NCBI RefSeq assembly: GCF_000423785.1
Contig: NZ_AUIQ01000002.1
Location: forward strand, 1-64,000
DNA length: 64,000 nucleotides
Direction: 5' to 3'
Origin: Tetragenococcus muriaticus DSM 15685
Lineage (GTDB): Bacteria; Bacillota; Bacilli; Lactobacillales; Enterococcaceae
Positions 28,365-35,534 of this stretch are shown here, one piece after another (the first letter of the stretch is position 1; each line of letters starts with the position of its first letter). Position numbers and translations under genes: made by a program. The notes below the pieces were generated by a model. That model was not told where the DNA came from. It did no database searches and worked only from the letters and a program-made list of their open reading frames with translations.

Positions 28365-28470
28365 GTTGTTCACCCCTTAAAAAGTCTTTCAAAAAAGCTA
28401 TCTAAAATATTACAATTTAATTACGAATATTAAATATTAGTAACATCAAGCATTTTTTGCGAACTTTAGG

Positions 28471-28521
28471 CAAAAAAAAACCAAAAATAGAACAACATTC
28501 TCATGAGTTTCTACTTTTGTT
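28471..28521 (-). terminator. Intrinsic terminator (attenuator candidate) in the rpoBC leader
   Basis: On the minus strand CAAAAGTAGAA pairs along its whole length with TTCTATTTTTG (one G-U pair) around a 16-base loop, and is followed by GTTTTTTTTT. It lies about 70-120 bases after the mapped promoter and 107 bases before the rpoB start, so it must be read through or controlled. Ordinary terminators do not sit between a promoter and an essential gene. Confidence 0.7.
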
Positions 28522-28596
28522 TCTTTATTCCCAAGCCGGAACGGACAATATTGCGCTCCTGCTATTTATTTCTTCAGATAGTTTTTGCAATTACTT

Positions 28597-28625
28597 ATTA
28601 TACACAAATAATTAGCTTTCGTCAA
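28597..28625 (-). promoter_or_regulatory. rpoBC promoter
   Basis: Minus strand TTGACG (28625-28620), a 17-base spacer, TATAAT (28602-28597). The transcript would have a leader of about 225 bases before rpoB. Within this leader are the terminator hairpin at 28471-28521 and a weaker fold around AGCAGGAGCG/CGTTCCGGCT (28530-28562). Confidence 0.85.
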
Positions 28626-28662
28626 ACTTTTTATGAAATTTTTTTATCATGAAAGTTAGTGA

Positions 28663-28691
28663 TTGTATAACTATTTTAAACCCGCTATACT
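28663..28691 (+). promoter_or_regulatory. birA promoter
   Basis: TTGTAT (28663-28668), a 17-base spacer, TATACT (28686-28691). It diverges from the rpoBC promoter, and the two -35 boxes are 38 bases apart. Confidence 0.75.
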
Positions 28692-28731
28692 AAACATTAC
28701 AGAGTGACAAAACAAGGAGGCTAGGGAAGTC

Positions 28732-29688
28732 ATGTCTACGAAACAAAAAATCCTTACTATCCTAAGACAAGATGGTAACATTGTCTCTGGTGAAAAGTTA
28801 GCTGCTACTTTGGATATTTCTCGTACAGCTATTTGGAAAGCAGTACGAGAATTAGAAAAGCAAGGATATCATATTGAACATTTTCCTAATGGCTATCATT
28901 ACTTGGTTTCAGACGTATTGGAAAAAGAATTAATAACAAATGAACATTTGCCCACTTCTGCGATTTTCATCAAAGAAGAAACAGAATCAACAATGGACGA
29001 TGCTAAAGTCGCTGCCCTTAAACAACAAACTTCTCCTGCTCTGTTTATCGCAGAAAAACAGACAGGTGGACATGGACGTTTTGGCCGTGCCTTTTTTTCG
29101 CCTAATGGACAGATCTACATGAGCTTACTATTAGAACCTAATCAAACCTTTGAAGAATTACCGCAATACACAATTCTAGCTGCTGTAGCGTTAAGTTTAG
29201 CCATTGACCACTACACAGGCAAACAAACACAAATTAAATGGGTAAATGACATCCATTTAGAGGGGAAAAAAGTTTGCGGAATTCTATCTGAAGCAATAAG
29301 TAATTTCGAAGCAGGTAGAATCCAGCATGTAATTTTAGGTTGTGGAATTAATTTTTCATTAGATCCACAAAGTTTTCCTACAAATCTACAAACAAAAGCT
29401 GGCCCAATTTTCCCGCAAGCAAATCCTTCAGCAACACGCAATCAGTTAATACAACTCATCTGGCAATATTTCTTTGAATTACTTGAAGATTTACCTAATA
29501 ACAAATATTTAGAGATTTATCGTAGTAAATCAATGGTTCTTGGCAGAAGGGTGCAATTTAGCCAACAAGGAGTCACTTACCACGGTAAAGCAACTAAAAT
29601 TACTGACACAGGAGAATTGGTAGTTCAAACTAAGCAAGGAGACAAGACACTTTCTTCGGGGGAAATTAGCCTAGAAGCTATTGAATAG
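28732..29688 (+). CDS. birA: Bifunctional biotin ligase/biotin operon repressor BirA
   Basis: A 318-residue protein that joins biotin to carboxylases and can repress biotin genes. The N-terminal helix-turn-helix (about 1-60) includes SGEKLAATLDISRTAIWKAVRELEKQGY. The catalytic domain has the biotinyl-AMP loop GGHGRFGRAFFSP (the consensus GRGRRGR with changes), KWVNDIHLEGKKVCGIL and a C-terminal SH3-like domain. Presence of the DNA-binding domain indicates class II BirA. A GGAGG site is eight bases before the ATG. It is a single-gene unit. Confidence 0.95.
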   Translation: MSTKQKILTILRQDGNIVSGEKLAATLDISRTAIWKAVRELEKQGYHIEHFPNGYHYLVSDVLEKELITNEHLPTSAIFIKEETESTMDDAKVAALKQQTSPALFIAEKQTGGHGRFGRAFFSPNGQIYMSLLLEPNQTFEELPQYTILAAVALSLAIDHYTGKQTQIKWVNDIHLEGKKVCGILSEAISNFEAGRIQHVILGCGINFSLDPQSFPTNLQTKAGPIFPQANPSATRNQLIQLIWQYFFELLEDLPNNKYLEIYRSKSMVLGRRVQFSQQGVTYHGKATKITDTGELVVQTKQGDKTLSSGEISLEAIE

Positions 29689-29702
29689 AAAAATTGTATA
29701 AT

Positions 29703-29800
29703 AAAATATCCGAACTATAAAGAGGTCATCCCTGCAGCGTCAGCAAGAGCTTTTCTCAATTTTATGAGAAGTAAAAAACCTCATCAGTTCGGACTTTTTT
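29703..29800. terminator. Bidirectional terminator with TATCCGAAC palindrome (family copy B)
   Basis: ATATCCGAACTATAAAGAGG (29706-29725) pairs in part with CCTC..AGTTCGGAC (29779-29794), then TTTTTT on the plus strand. On the minus strand the complementary arm is followed by ATTTTATT. It lies between convergent birA and dmkA and can serve both. The interior has a second hairpin, TTTTCTCA/TGAGAA. Confidence 0.7.
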
Positions 29801-29809
29801 ATCTGGTTT

Positions 29810-30763
29810 TTACATAAATTGCCAAAAAATACATAACAACAACCCTAATGCGTAGCTACTATTAAACAAAACCATATTCTTAATTGAATAAGCAAAACTT
29901 CGAGGTCGCGATAAACTTTTTTTATGGGCTTTTAAGTTACGTGAAATTTTAGGTAGAGTGATGAAAACCACAAGAATTGGCCAATTGTAAATGCCAAAAA
30001 ACCATCCTATTAGAATAGTCACATAACAAGCATACATGAGCCCTTGAAATAATAGTACCCCTGTAGCACTTCCGATATAATATACTAAAGTGTAACGTTG
30101 GTTTTTAATATCTGTTTGTATATCACGTAAATTATTAGCAAGCATAATATTGGCAATAGTAAATATTAAAGGTAGTGAAGCCCAAAATAGAGCTATAAGT
30201 CCCCATATTTGTCCTGTCAGTAAAAAATTCCCTTCAGCAAAATCCAAAGATAGGTAAAAAACTTTTTGTCTAACTGTATTAAGGTAAACAGTGATTGCAA
30301 ATATCCCTAATCCCATCGTTACACCACTAAATATTTCCCCTAACGGCATACGCGACAAAGGGATCGGCCCAAAGGTATAAAAGACGCCAATAAAGCAAAC
30401 AACCCCTCCCATAAGAAACAACATCCAGCCAGTTTGTATACTTAAAATCACACCAATCAAAAAAGTTGCTGCTAACATAAGAAAAATCATTCGTTGGATC
30501 TTTTTCTGAGAAAGTCGTTCACGTCCGATTACATTTTGTTCATATTTATAAGTTTGTGATTGGGCTTTTTTAAAATCCATAAAATTATTAATAGCCGTAG
30601 TTGTCATATCAAAAATAATCATTCCAAGAAAAAATAATAGAGTGTATCCCCAATGAAATTCATGAAAATAAGAAAGAGAGAACAGTATTCCCATAATAAA
30701 TGGAAATACACTGGCTACTTTCGTTTTTATTTCTACAACTTCCAAAAAAACTTTTATTGACAT
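29810..30763 (-). CDS. dmkA: UbiA-family prenyltransferase, EET-type DHNA prenyltransferase DmkA (MenA-like)
   Basis: A 317-residue membrane protein with about eight helices. The first aspartate-rich region reads NNFMDFKKAQ, a variant of the family's NDxxDxxxD, and a second region is NNLRDIQTDIKNQRYTL. Enzymes of this type attach a prenyl tail to 1,4-dihydroxy-2-naphthoate to give demethylmenaquinone. In flavin-based EET loci a dedicated copy supplies the quinone that carries electrons from Ndh2. The gene stands at the left end of such a locus, with fmnB upstream by 21 bases and dmkB at the right end. A GGAG site precedes the ATG. Confidence 0.85.
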   Translation of the reverse strand: MSIKVFLEVVEIKTKVASVFPFIMGILFSLSYFHEFHWGYTLLFFLGMIIFDMTTTAINNFMDFKKAQSQTYKYEQNVIGRERLSQKKIQRMIFLMLAATFLIGVILSIQTGWMLFLMGGVVCFIGVFYTFGPIPLSRMPLGEIFSGVTMGLGIFAITVYLNTVRQKVFYLSLDFAEGNFLLTGQIWGLIALFWASLPLIFTIANIMLANNLRDIQTDIKNQRYTLVYYIGSATGVLLFQGLMYACYVTILIGWFFGIYNWPILVVFITLPKISRNLKAHKKSLSRPRSFAYSIKNMVLFNSSYALGLLLCIFWQFM

Positions 30764-30784
30764 AACCTGCTCCTAAACTACAAA

Positions 30785-31897
30785 TTACTCTAGCTCACTA
30801 CGATCTCCTAGTGTGTATCCCGAATCTTCCTCTAACTGAAAACTATCTTCAATGTCATCTGTCATATAGACCTTATCATCTTTAGTCACAAAAATAGCAG
30901 AAGTACCATCAGGTATCTCGTCTTCAATATATTCCAATCCATCTTTAACGCCCTTATCAAAAATCACTGTAGTTAAACCATCGCCGTCAATGGAGTCGTC
31001 AGTAATAACTGTAGCACTAGCAACATCATTGTCATAAGGGTAACCCGTTTTAGAATCAAAAAGATGATGGTAGGTTTCCCCGTCTTCTTCTAAATAACGC
31101 TCATAAATTCCTGAAGTTACTATCGTTTTATCCGACTCTTTTATAGTACCTAAAACCGAACCACGGTCATCGTTAGGGTCCTGAATACCTACGGTCCACT
31201 CTTCATCTCCCCCGCGATTACTATGGCCTAGCACAAAGATGTTGCCTCCTAAATCAACGATAGCAGACTGAACATCATGATCTTTTAAAACTTTTACTGC
31301 TTCATCAGCAATATAACCCTTGGCAATCGCTCCGAGGTCAATAATCATATCTTCATCTTCTAAATAGACAGTTTGTTCTTCATCGTCAAATTCCATTTTC
31401 TCATAATCTATATGTTTTAATGCCTCGTCGATTTCCTCTTGTGCTGGCTTACGGGCATCATCGAATCCAATCCGCCAAAGCTGTGTAATGGCGCCAATTG
31501 TCAAATTAAAACCGCCTTCAGACGCTTCACTATACTCTTGAGCTTGTTTTAACAAATCATAAATGTCTTTTGAAACTTTCACCGGTTTTTCGCCAGCATT
31601 TTCATTAATTTCATCAATTTCTGAACCAGATTCATTGATGGTAATTTTATCTCCTAGGTCTTCAATTCGATCAAAAGCTGGCTGCAAAACGTCTTCTTTA
31701 TCTTGATCAAAAATGCGAATTCGCGTATAAGTACCTAGTAAAAATTCTTCTTGTGTATAGGGCTCTTTTTTCATCCCTTCTGCATAAGAAGTTTCTGTCG
31801 CTTGATTAGCTTCTCCTTCATTACTTTCACTGCTACACGCCACATTAAAAATAAGTGCAACAAATAACACAAGAAAAGCTGCTAGCCTTCTTTTCAT
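30785..31897 (-). CDS. fmnB: FAD:protein FMN transferase, ApbE/FmnB-type lipoprotein
   Basis: A 370-residue ApbE-family lipoprotein. The N-terminal signal peptide ends at a cysteine in FNVACSSE, a somewhat irregular lipobox. Family motifs are LGTYTRIRIFD, GGFNLTIGAITQLWRIG, IDLGAIAKGYIADEA, DLGGNIFVLG and the C-terminal SATVITDDSIDGDGLTT. It moves FMN from FAD onto threonines of extracellular proteins, here the FMN-binding protein encoded just upstream. It has its own promoter, because a terminator separates it from pplA. It is very acidic, consistent with a salt-adapted surface protein. Confidence 0.92.
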   Translation of the reverse strand: MKRRLAAFLVLFVALIFNVACSSESNEGEANQATETSYAEGMKKEPYTQEEFLLGTYTRIRIFDQDKEDVLQPAFDRIEDLGDKITINESGSEIDEINENAGEKPVKVSKDIYDLLKQAQEYSEASEGGFNLTIGAITQLWRIGFDDARKPAQEEIDEALKHIDYEKMEFDDEEQTVYLEDEDMIIDLGAIAKGYIADEAVKVLKDHDVQSAIVDLGGNIFVLGHSNRGGDEEWTVGIQDPNDDRGSVLGTIKESDKTIVTSGIYERYLEEDGETYHHLFDSKTGYPYDNDVASATVITDDSIDGDGLTTVIFDKGVKDGLEYIEDEIPDGTSAIFVTKDDKVYMTDDIEDSFQLEEDSGYTLGDRSELE

Positions 31898-31927
31898 AAT
31901 ACCCTCTACTTTCTTCTCATTTGTCTT

Positions 31928-31956
31928 ATAATAGCTTGTTTTCCTTAGAATGAAAA
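31928..31956 (-). promoter_or_regulatory. Promoter of fmnB-dmkA
   Basis: Minus strand TTTTCA (31956-31951), a 17-base spacer, TATTAT (31933-31928), placed between the pplA terminator and the fmnB start. The -35 box is weak. Confidence 0.55.
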
Positions 31957-31984
31957 GATATTTAATGAATTTATTTCTATTGCT

Positions 31985-32032
31985 TTTTTACAACAAAAAG
32001 GAGTCGGAACATTGAGTCCAACTCCTTTTGTT
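31985..32032 (-). terminator. Intrinsic terminator of pplA
   Basis: On the minus strand AACAAAAGGAGTTGGAC pairs with GTTCCGACTCCTTTTTGTT around a short loop, followed by a T-rich stretch (GTAAAAAAGC after it). The stem is long and well placed 14 bases past the stop codon. Confidence 0.75.
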
Positions 32033-32045
32033 ATAAATATCATAT

Positions 32046-32921
32046 TTATTCTTCTACGAAGTTATCGACTTCAATTGTATCCGTTTCGCCTTTTTCAGCA
32101 GCGTTTACCAATTGTTCAGCATAAAGAACAAATGATTCTGAACTATGTGTTGCTCCTGACACTGCTTCTACATCGCCAGGTGCAGCATCCTCATCATCCA
32201 TTGTGTCAACTAGTTCTTCGTTTAATGTGTCAATATATTCCTCTGCGCTTACACCAGACTCTTCTTCCATTGCTTCATTGTATTCATCGTCATCTTGTTT
32301 TGAATTGCCATCTTCATCTACATTATCGTAATTGGACTCTGTAATTTCGCCATCTTCAACTACGATAGAAAATACTGTACGGTAACCGTTACTATAATTT
32401 TGCTCTTCCAAGGTATAAGTACCATCTTGTAAATCAGCCCCATTATCAATCTCGATTTCGTCAGTATTGCCTTCTTGGGATGCTTGTACTAACTGTTGTG
32501 CATAATTTTGGAAAGAATGAGAACTATGTGTTGCTCCAGAAACAACCTCAACATTTTCCGGATTTTGCTCATTTTCAAGTGCTTCATTTAATTGTGGAAT
32601 AAAATCTTCAGGAGCAACCCCAGATTCTTCTTCCATTTGTTCATTATATTCTGTGTCATCTTGTTTTGATTCGCCGTCTGCGTTTACATAATCATAATTT
32701 GATTCTGTAATTTCACCATCTTCTGTTGTAATTGAAAATTCAACATGATACCCGTTTTGATCGTTTAACTCTTGTAGTGAATAAGTACCATCTTGTAACA
32801 AAGCCCCTGAAACTACTTCTGTATCTTCCGAAGACTCTGTGGTCTCCTCTTGAGCCGCAGAAGATTGTGAATCATTTCCGCCATTTTCTTCTCCTGCATC
32901 ATCTGGTGAACACGCTCCCAA
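32046..32921 (-). CDS. pplA: FMN-binding surface protein PplA-like, 5'-truncated (signal peptide lost)
   Basis: Two FMN-binding domains in tandem, each with a flavinylation motif SGATHSS (about residues 130 and 259) and the repeated pattern LQDGTY..L, NGY, ITESNYD, SKQDD.EYNE.MEEESGV. PplA is the flavin-bearing lipoprotein that passes electrons to extracellular acceptors. Here the reading frame begins with TTG-GGA-GCG-TGT, i.e. Leu-Gly-Ala-Cys: this is the lipobox itself, and a stop codon lies two codons further upstream. The signal peptide, ribosome binding site and promoter are therefore missing, and the sequence right next to it belongs to the opposite-strand ndh2 remnant. The protein cannot be exported as a lipoprotein and is probably not made. 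Very acidic composition. Confidence 0.85.
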   Translation of the reverse strand: MGACSPDDAGEENGGNDSQSSAAQEETTESSEDTEVVSGALLQDGTYSLQELNDQNGYHVEFSITTEDGEITESNYDYVNADGESKQDDTEYNEQMEEESGVAPEDFIPQLNEALENEQNPENVEVVSGATHSSHSFQNYAQQLVQASQEGNTDEIEIDNGADLQDGTYTLEEQNYSNGYRTVFSIVVEDGEITESNYDNVDEDGNSKQDDDEYNEAMEEESGVSAEEYIDTLNEELVDTMDDEDAAPGDVEAVSGATHSSESFVLYAEQLVNAAEKGETDTIEVDNFVEE

Positions 32922-32929
32922 TATAATCT

Positions 32930-33676
32930 ATGTTCCAATACATTATGCACGAGTTTTTCCGGGTAAAAGATGATCGCAATGTAGCCCGTGGTCATACTTC
33001 ACGTAACAGTAACGTCTTATGGAGCGTGCCTTTACGTGTTTTCTACGGCTTAGTATGGTTTTTAGAAGCTTTCAAAAAAATCGTAGGCGACGGCAAGTGG
33101 TTTACCCCGAGTACTTGGTTTGGTGAAGGCTCTTGGTTTGAAGGAGATAGCGTCTTTCCTTGGACTTGGGACTATCAATCTGTAACTGATGCAGCTTCTG
33201 GGGCAAGTGAAGCCGCCGATGCAGCTAGTGGAGCTTCTGATGCTGGTGCTGATGCAGCAGTTGAAGCAGGAAATACTGTTTTTGGCTTAAGTTATGCTTA
33301 CGGCGAAGAACCAATGGCAGTCATTGAAAATTCTCCTGAATGGTTTATGAATATTATGAAAACAATTATGCCTAATATGGAAGTAGCGATGTTTTTCCAA
33401 AAAATGATGGTATTTATTGAAATTGGAATTGCTCTTTGCTTAATGGCTGGTTTATTTACTTGGTTAGTTAATGGAGTAACCATTGTATTAGTAGCTACTT
33501 TTTGTTTATCCGGAATGTTTTACTGGGTAAATATCTGGTTTGTACCTGTAGCATTTGCCTTAATGAACGGTTCAGGTCGAGCTATCGGATTAGATCATTG
33601 GGTTATCCCATGGTTACAACGCACATTAGGTAAATGGCGCTACGGCAGGCCAAAATCACTATACGGACAAAAATAG
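32930..33676 (+). pseudogene. C-terminal membrane part of an EET-type NADH dehydrogenase (ndh2), N-terminal half deleted
   Basis: A 248-residue reading frame starting MFQYIMHEFFRVKDDRN. It has no FAD or NADH motif. Instead it has a membrane helix (about 32-50), an Ala/Ser/Asp-rich loop with near repeats of DAASGAS (about 80-110), then three or four more helices (about 155-225) in a DoxX-like arrangement. This fits the extra membrane domain at the C-terminus of the long NADH dehydrogenases of flavin-based EET loci. There is no ribosome binding site; a stop codon lies two codons upstream. The frame starts eight bases from the truncated 5' end of pplA. So I read it as the remnant of ndh2 after a deletion. 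Alternative: a free-standing DoxX-family protein. Confidence 0.65.
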
Positions 33677-33680
33677 GAAT

Positions 33681-33720
33681 AAAAATGGCTGGAAACTACT
33701 CAAAGTTCCAGCCATTTTTA
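33681..33720 (+). terminator. Intrinsic terminator after the ndh2 remnant
   Basis: AAAAATGGCTGGAAACT pairs with AGTTCCAGCCATTTTT (one mismatch or G-U pair) around a short loop, with T residues following on the plus strand. It separates the remnant from eetB. Confidence 0.85.
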
Positions 33721-33858
33721 AAAGAAAACGCTACGCACAGCTAATTTGAATTATGCTAAAATATAATTAGTAAAAAGAAGTTTTTCCTTAAGAGAGATTA
33801 AAAATTATACACAAGCAGAAAGGAGGAAATAGCGATCTGATTTATAGGTCGTTTCTTT

Positions 33859-34413
33859 ATGAGTAATTTAAGAAAAATGATTTTTATTTCGCTTTTAATA
33901 GCCCAAGGCGTCGTTATTGGCCTACTTGAAAATATGATTCCTTACCCATTTTCTTTTGCTCCGGGGGCTAAATTAGGCTTAGCAAATTTAATCACTATCA
34001 TTGCCTTATTTACTATGCCAAAAAAAGATAGCTTCCTGCTTGTATGGTTACGTCTACTTTTAACTACTCTTTTAGGAGGAACTTTATCCACATTTTTATA
34101 CAGTATGAGCGGTGCCATGCTAAGTTACTTTGGCATGCTACTAGTAAAAAAAATAGGACCAAAATTTGTTAGTATTATTGGTATCAGCGCAACAGGCGGT
34201 TTTATGCACAATGTCGGACAACTGCTAACGGCCGCTTTTATTGCTCAATCATGGAGCGTCTTACTTTATTTACCTATTTTATCTTTTTTAGGTATCTTGT
34301 CAGGCATCGCTATAGGGATTGCTGCCAATTATCTATTGCAACGAGTAGATACACTGCGACGCTTTCAAATAGAACATGAGCAATATACACAACAAAAATG
34401 GTCACCGCATTAA
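33859..34413 (+). CDS. eetB: Gx transporter-family membrane protein, EetB-like
   Basis: A 184-residue protein with five or six membrane helices and the family signature PGAKLGLANLITIIALF near residue 36 and GGFMHNVGQLL at about 115. It belongs to the group annotated as Gx transporter or heptaprenyl diphosphate synthase component I, which in EET loci is EetB, needed together with EetA for electron transfer across the membrane. The usual partner gene eetA (NusG-II domain) is absent here. The only good ribosome binding site (AAAGGAGG, 33819-33826) is 32 bases from the ATG, too far to serve it directly. dmkB follows after 38 bases. Confidence 0.85.
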   Translation: MSNLRKMIFISLLIAQGVVIGLLENMIPYPFSFAPGAKLGLANLITIIALFTMPKKDSFLLVWLRLLLTTLLGGTLSTFLYSMSGAMLSYFGMLLVKKIGPKFVSIIGISATGGFMHNVGQLLTAAFIAQSWSVLLYLPILSFLGILSGIAIGIAANYLLQRVDTLRRFQIEHEQYTQQKWSPH

Positions 34414-34451
34414 GGTTTAATTAGCTTTATTTCGCGAATTAAGGAGACAAT

Positions 34452-35438
34452 ATGAAACTGCATCCTATATGGAATGATTATCCACAATTACAACCCGAGC
34501 TAACACAAACAATGAAACTAATGGAGAATTCAATTGAATTAAAAAATAAAGCTGTAAAAGCTGCTTTATTAGAAATGATTGGTGCAGGAGGAAAATTACT
34601 CCGTCCCGCTTATCAGCTCCTATTTTCCCAATTCGGGCCCGAAAGAAACCGGCAAAAAGCAATTGCATTAGCTGCTGCTATCGAGATGTTACATACAGCA
34701 ACATTAATTCACGATGATATCGTAGATGATGCTACTTTAAGACGTAATTTACCCACGGTCAGTGCCGAATTTGATAATAATACGGCTGTTTACGCAGGGG
34801 ATTACCTCTTTGTAGCTTGTTTTAAATTAATGTCTAACTATACTGGCTCTCTCCGTAGTTTGCAAAGTAACGCCATCAGCATGGAAAAAATCCTATCTGG
34901 TGAATTAGGACAGATGGAAGATCACTATAATTTATCCATATCCGTTGATGATTATTTATCAAATATTTCGGGGAAAACAGCGGAATTATTTGCTTTAAGC
35001 TGTTCTGTAGGCGCGTTTGAGAGCGGAACAAGTCAACTGTTTGCTAAAAACGTTTCAAATATTGGTCACAATATCGGTATGGCTTTTCAAATTATTGATG
35101 ACATTTTAGATTACACCCAAGCACAAACTGAAACTGGCAAACCTGTATTAAACGACATTCGACAAGGTGTCTATACACTTCCTTTAATCTACGCCTTACA
35201 AACAGATCCTCGCCAATTAACGTCGTTATTGGAAAAAAAGGAACAAATGACAGAAAACGATATACAAAAAGTCTATCAACTAATCAATAAACTAGGAGGT
35301 GTTACTAAAGCACAAAACCTAGCTAATTCTTATACTAAACAAGCACTTAAAAAAATCGAGAATTTACCAGATAACGCGGAAAATACTAAAACCACCTTAC
35401 AACAACTGACTCGTACATTATTAACACGCACTAATTAA
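34452..35438 (+). CDS. dmkB: Polyprenyl diphosphate synthase, DmkB (EET/demethylmenaquinone type)
   Basis: A 328-residue trans-prenyltransferase. The first aspartate-rich motif is LIHDDIVDDATLRR (about 90-103) and the second is FQIIDDILDY (about 215-224); GGKLLRP is at about 47. It builds the isoprenoid tail used by the prenyltransferase DmkA, encoded at the other end of the locus. AAGGAG precedes the ATG. The gene overlaps a parS-like palindrome at its stop codon. Confidence 0.9.
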   Translation: MKLHPIWNDYPQLQPELTQTMKLMENSIELKNKAVKAALLEMIGAGGKLLRPAYQLLFSQFGPERNRQKAIALAAAIEMLHTATLIHDDIVDDATLRRNLPTVSAEFDNNTAVYAGDYLFVACFKLMSNYTGSLRSLQSNAISMEKILSGELGQMEDHYNLSISVDDYLSNISGKTAELFALSCSVGAFESGTSQLFAKNVSNIGHNIGMAFQIIDDILDYTQAQTETGKPVLNDIRQGVYTLPLIYALQTDPRQLTSLLEKKEQMTENDIQKVYQLINKLGGVTKAQNLANSYTKQALKKIENLPDNAENTKTTLQQLTRTLLTRTN

Positions 35439-35460
35439 GAAGTTTCACGTGAAACTTCTT
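35437..35460. promoter_or_regulatory. Perfect 24-base palindrome with parS (ParB-binding) core
   Basis: The 24 bases are a perfect palindrome. The central GTTTCACGTGAAAC (35442-35455) equals the core of the bacterial parS consensus TGTTNCACGTGAAACA; only the outermost T and A of the consensus differ. As a hairpin it would have a four-base loop and a poor U-tract, and a proper terminator stands 20 bases further on, so a protein-binding site is the better reading. Orientation is not defined. Confidence 0.65.
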
Positions 35461-35480
35461 GTATTATTCCAGCTAATAAC

Positions 35481-35522
35481 AAAAAGAAGCTAGAGTTTTT
35501 GAAAAGCTCCAGCTTCTTTTTT
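35481..35522. terminator. Bidirectional terminator between dmkB and gor
   Basis: AAAAAGAAGCTAGAGTTTTT pairs with AAAAGCTCCAGCTTCTTTTTT with a small loop. T-runs on both strands serve the convergent genes. Confidence 0.85.
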
Positions 35523-35534
35523 CATTAGAAGTTA

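Noticed and set aside
32012-32344. Plus-strand open frame of 110 codons opposite pplA
   Set aside because: It mirrors the acidic codons of pplA on the other strand and its product (many His, Leu, Arg) is not protein-like.
35437-35460. Palindrome after dmkB as its transcription terminator
   Set aside because: A four-base loop and no good U-tract, while a proper bidirectional terminator follows at 35481. A parS-type site is more likely.
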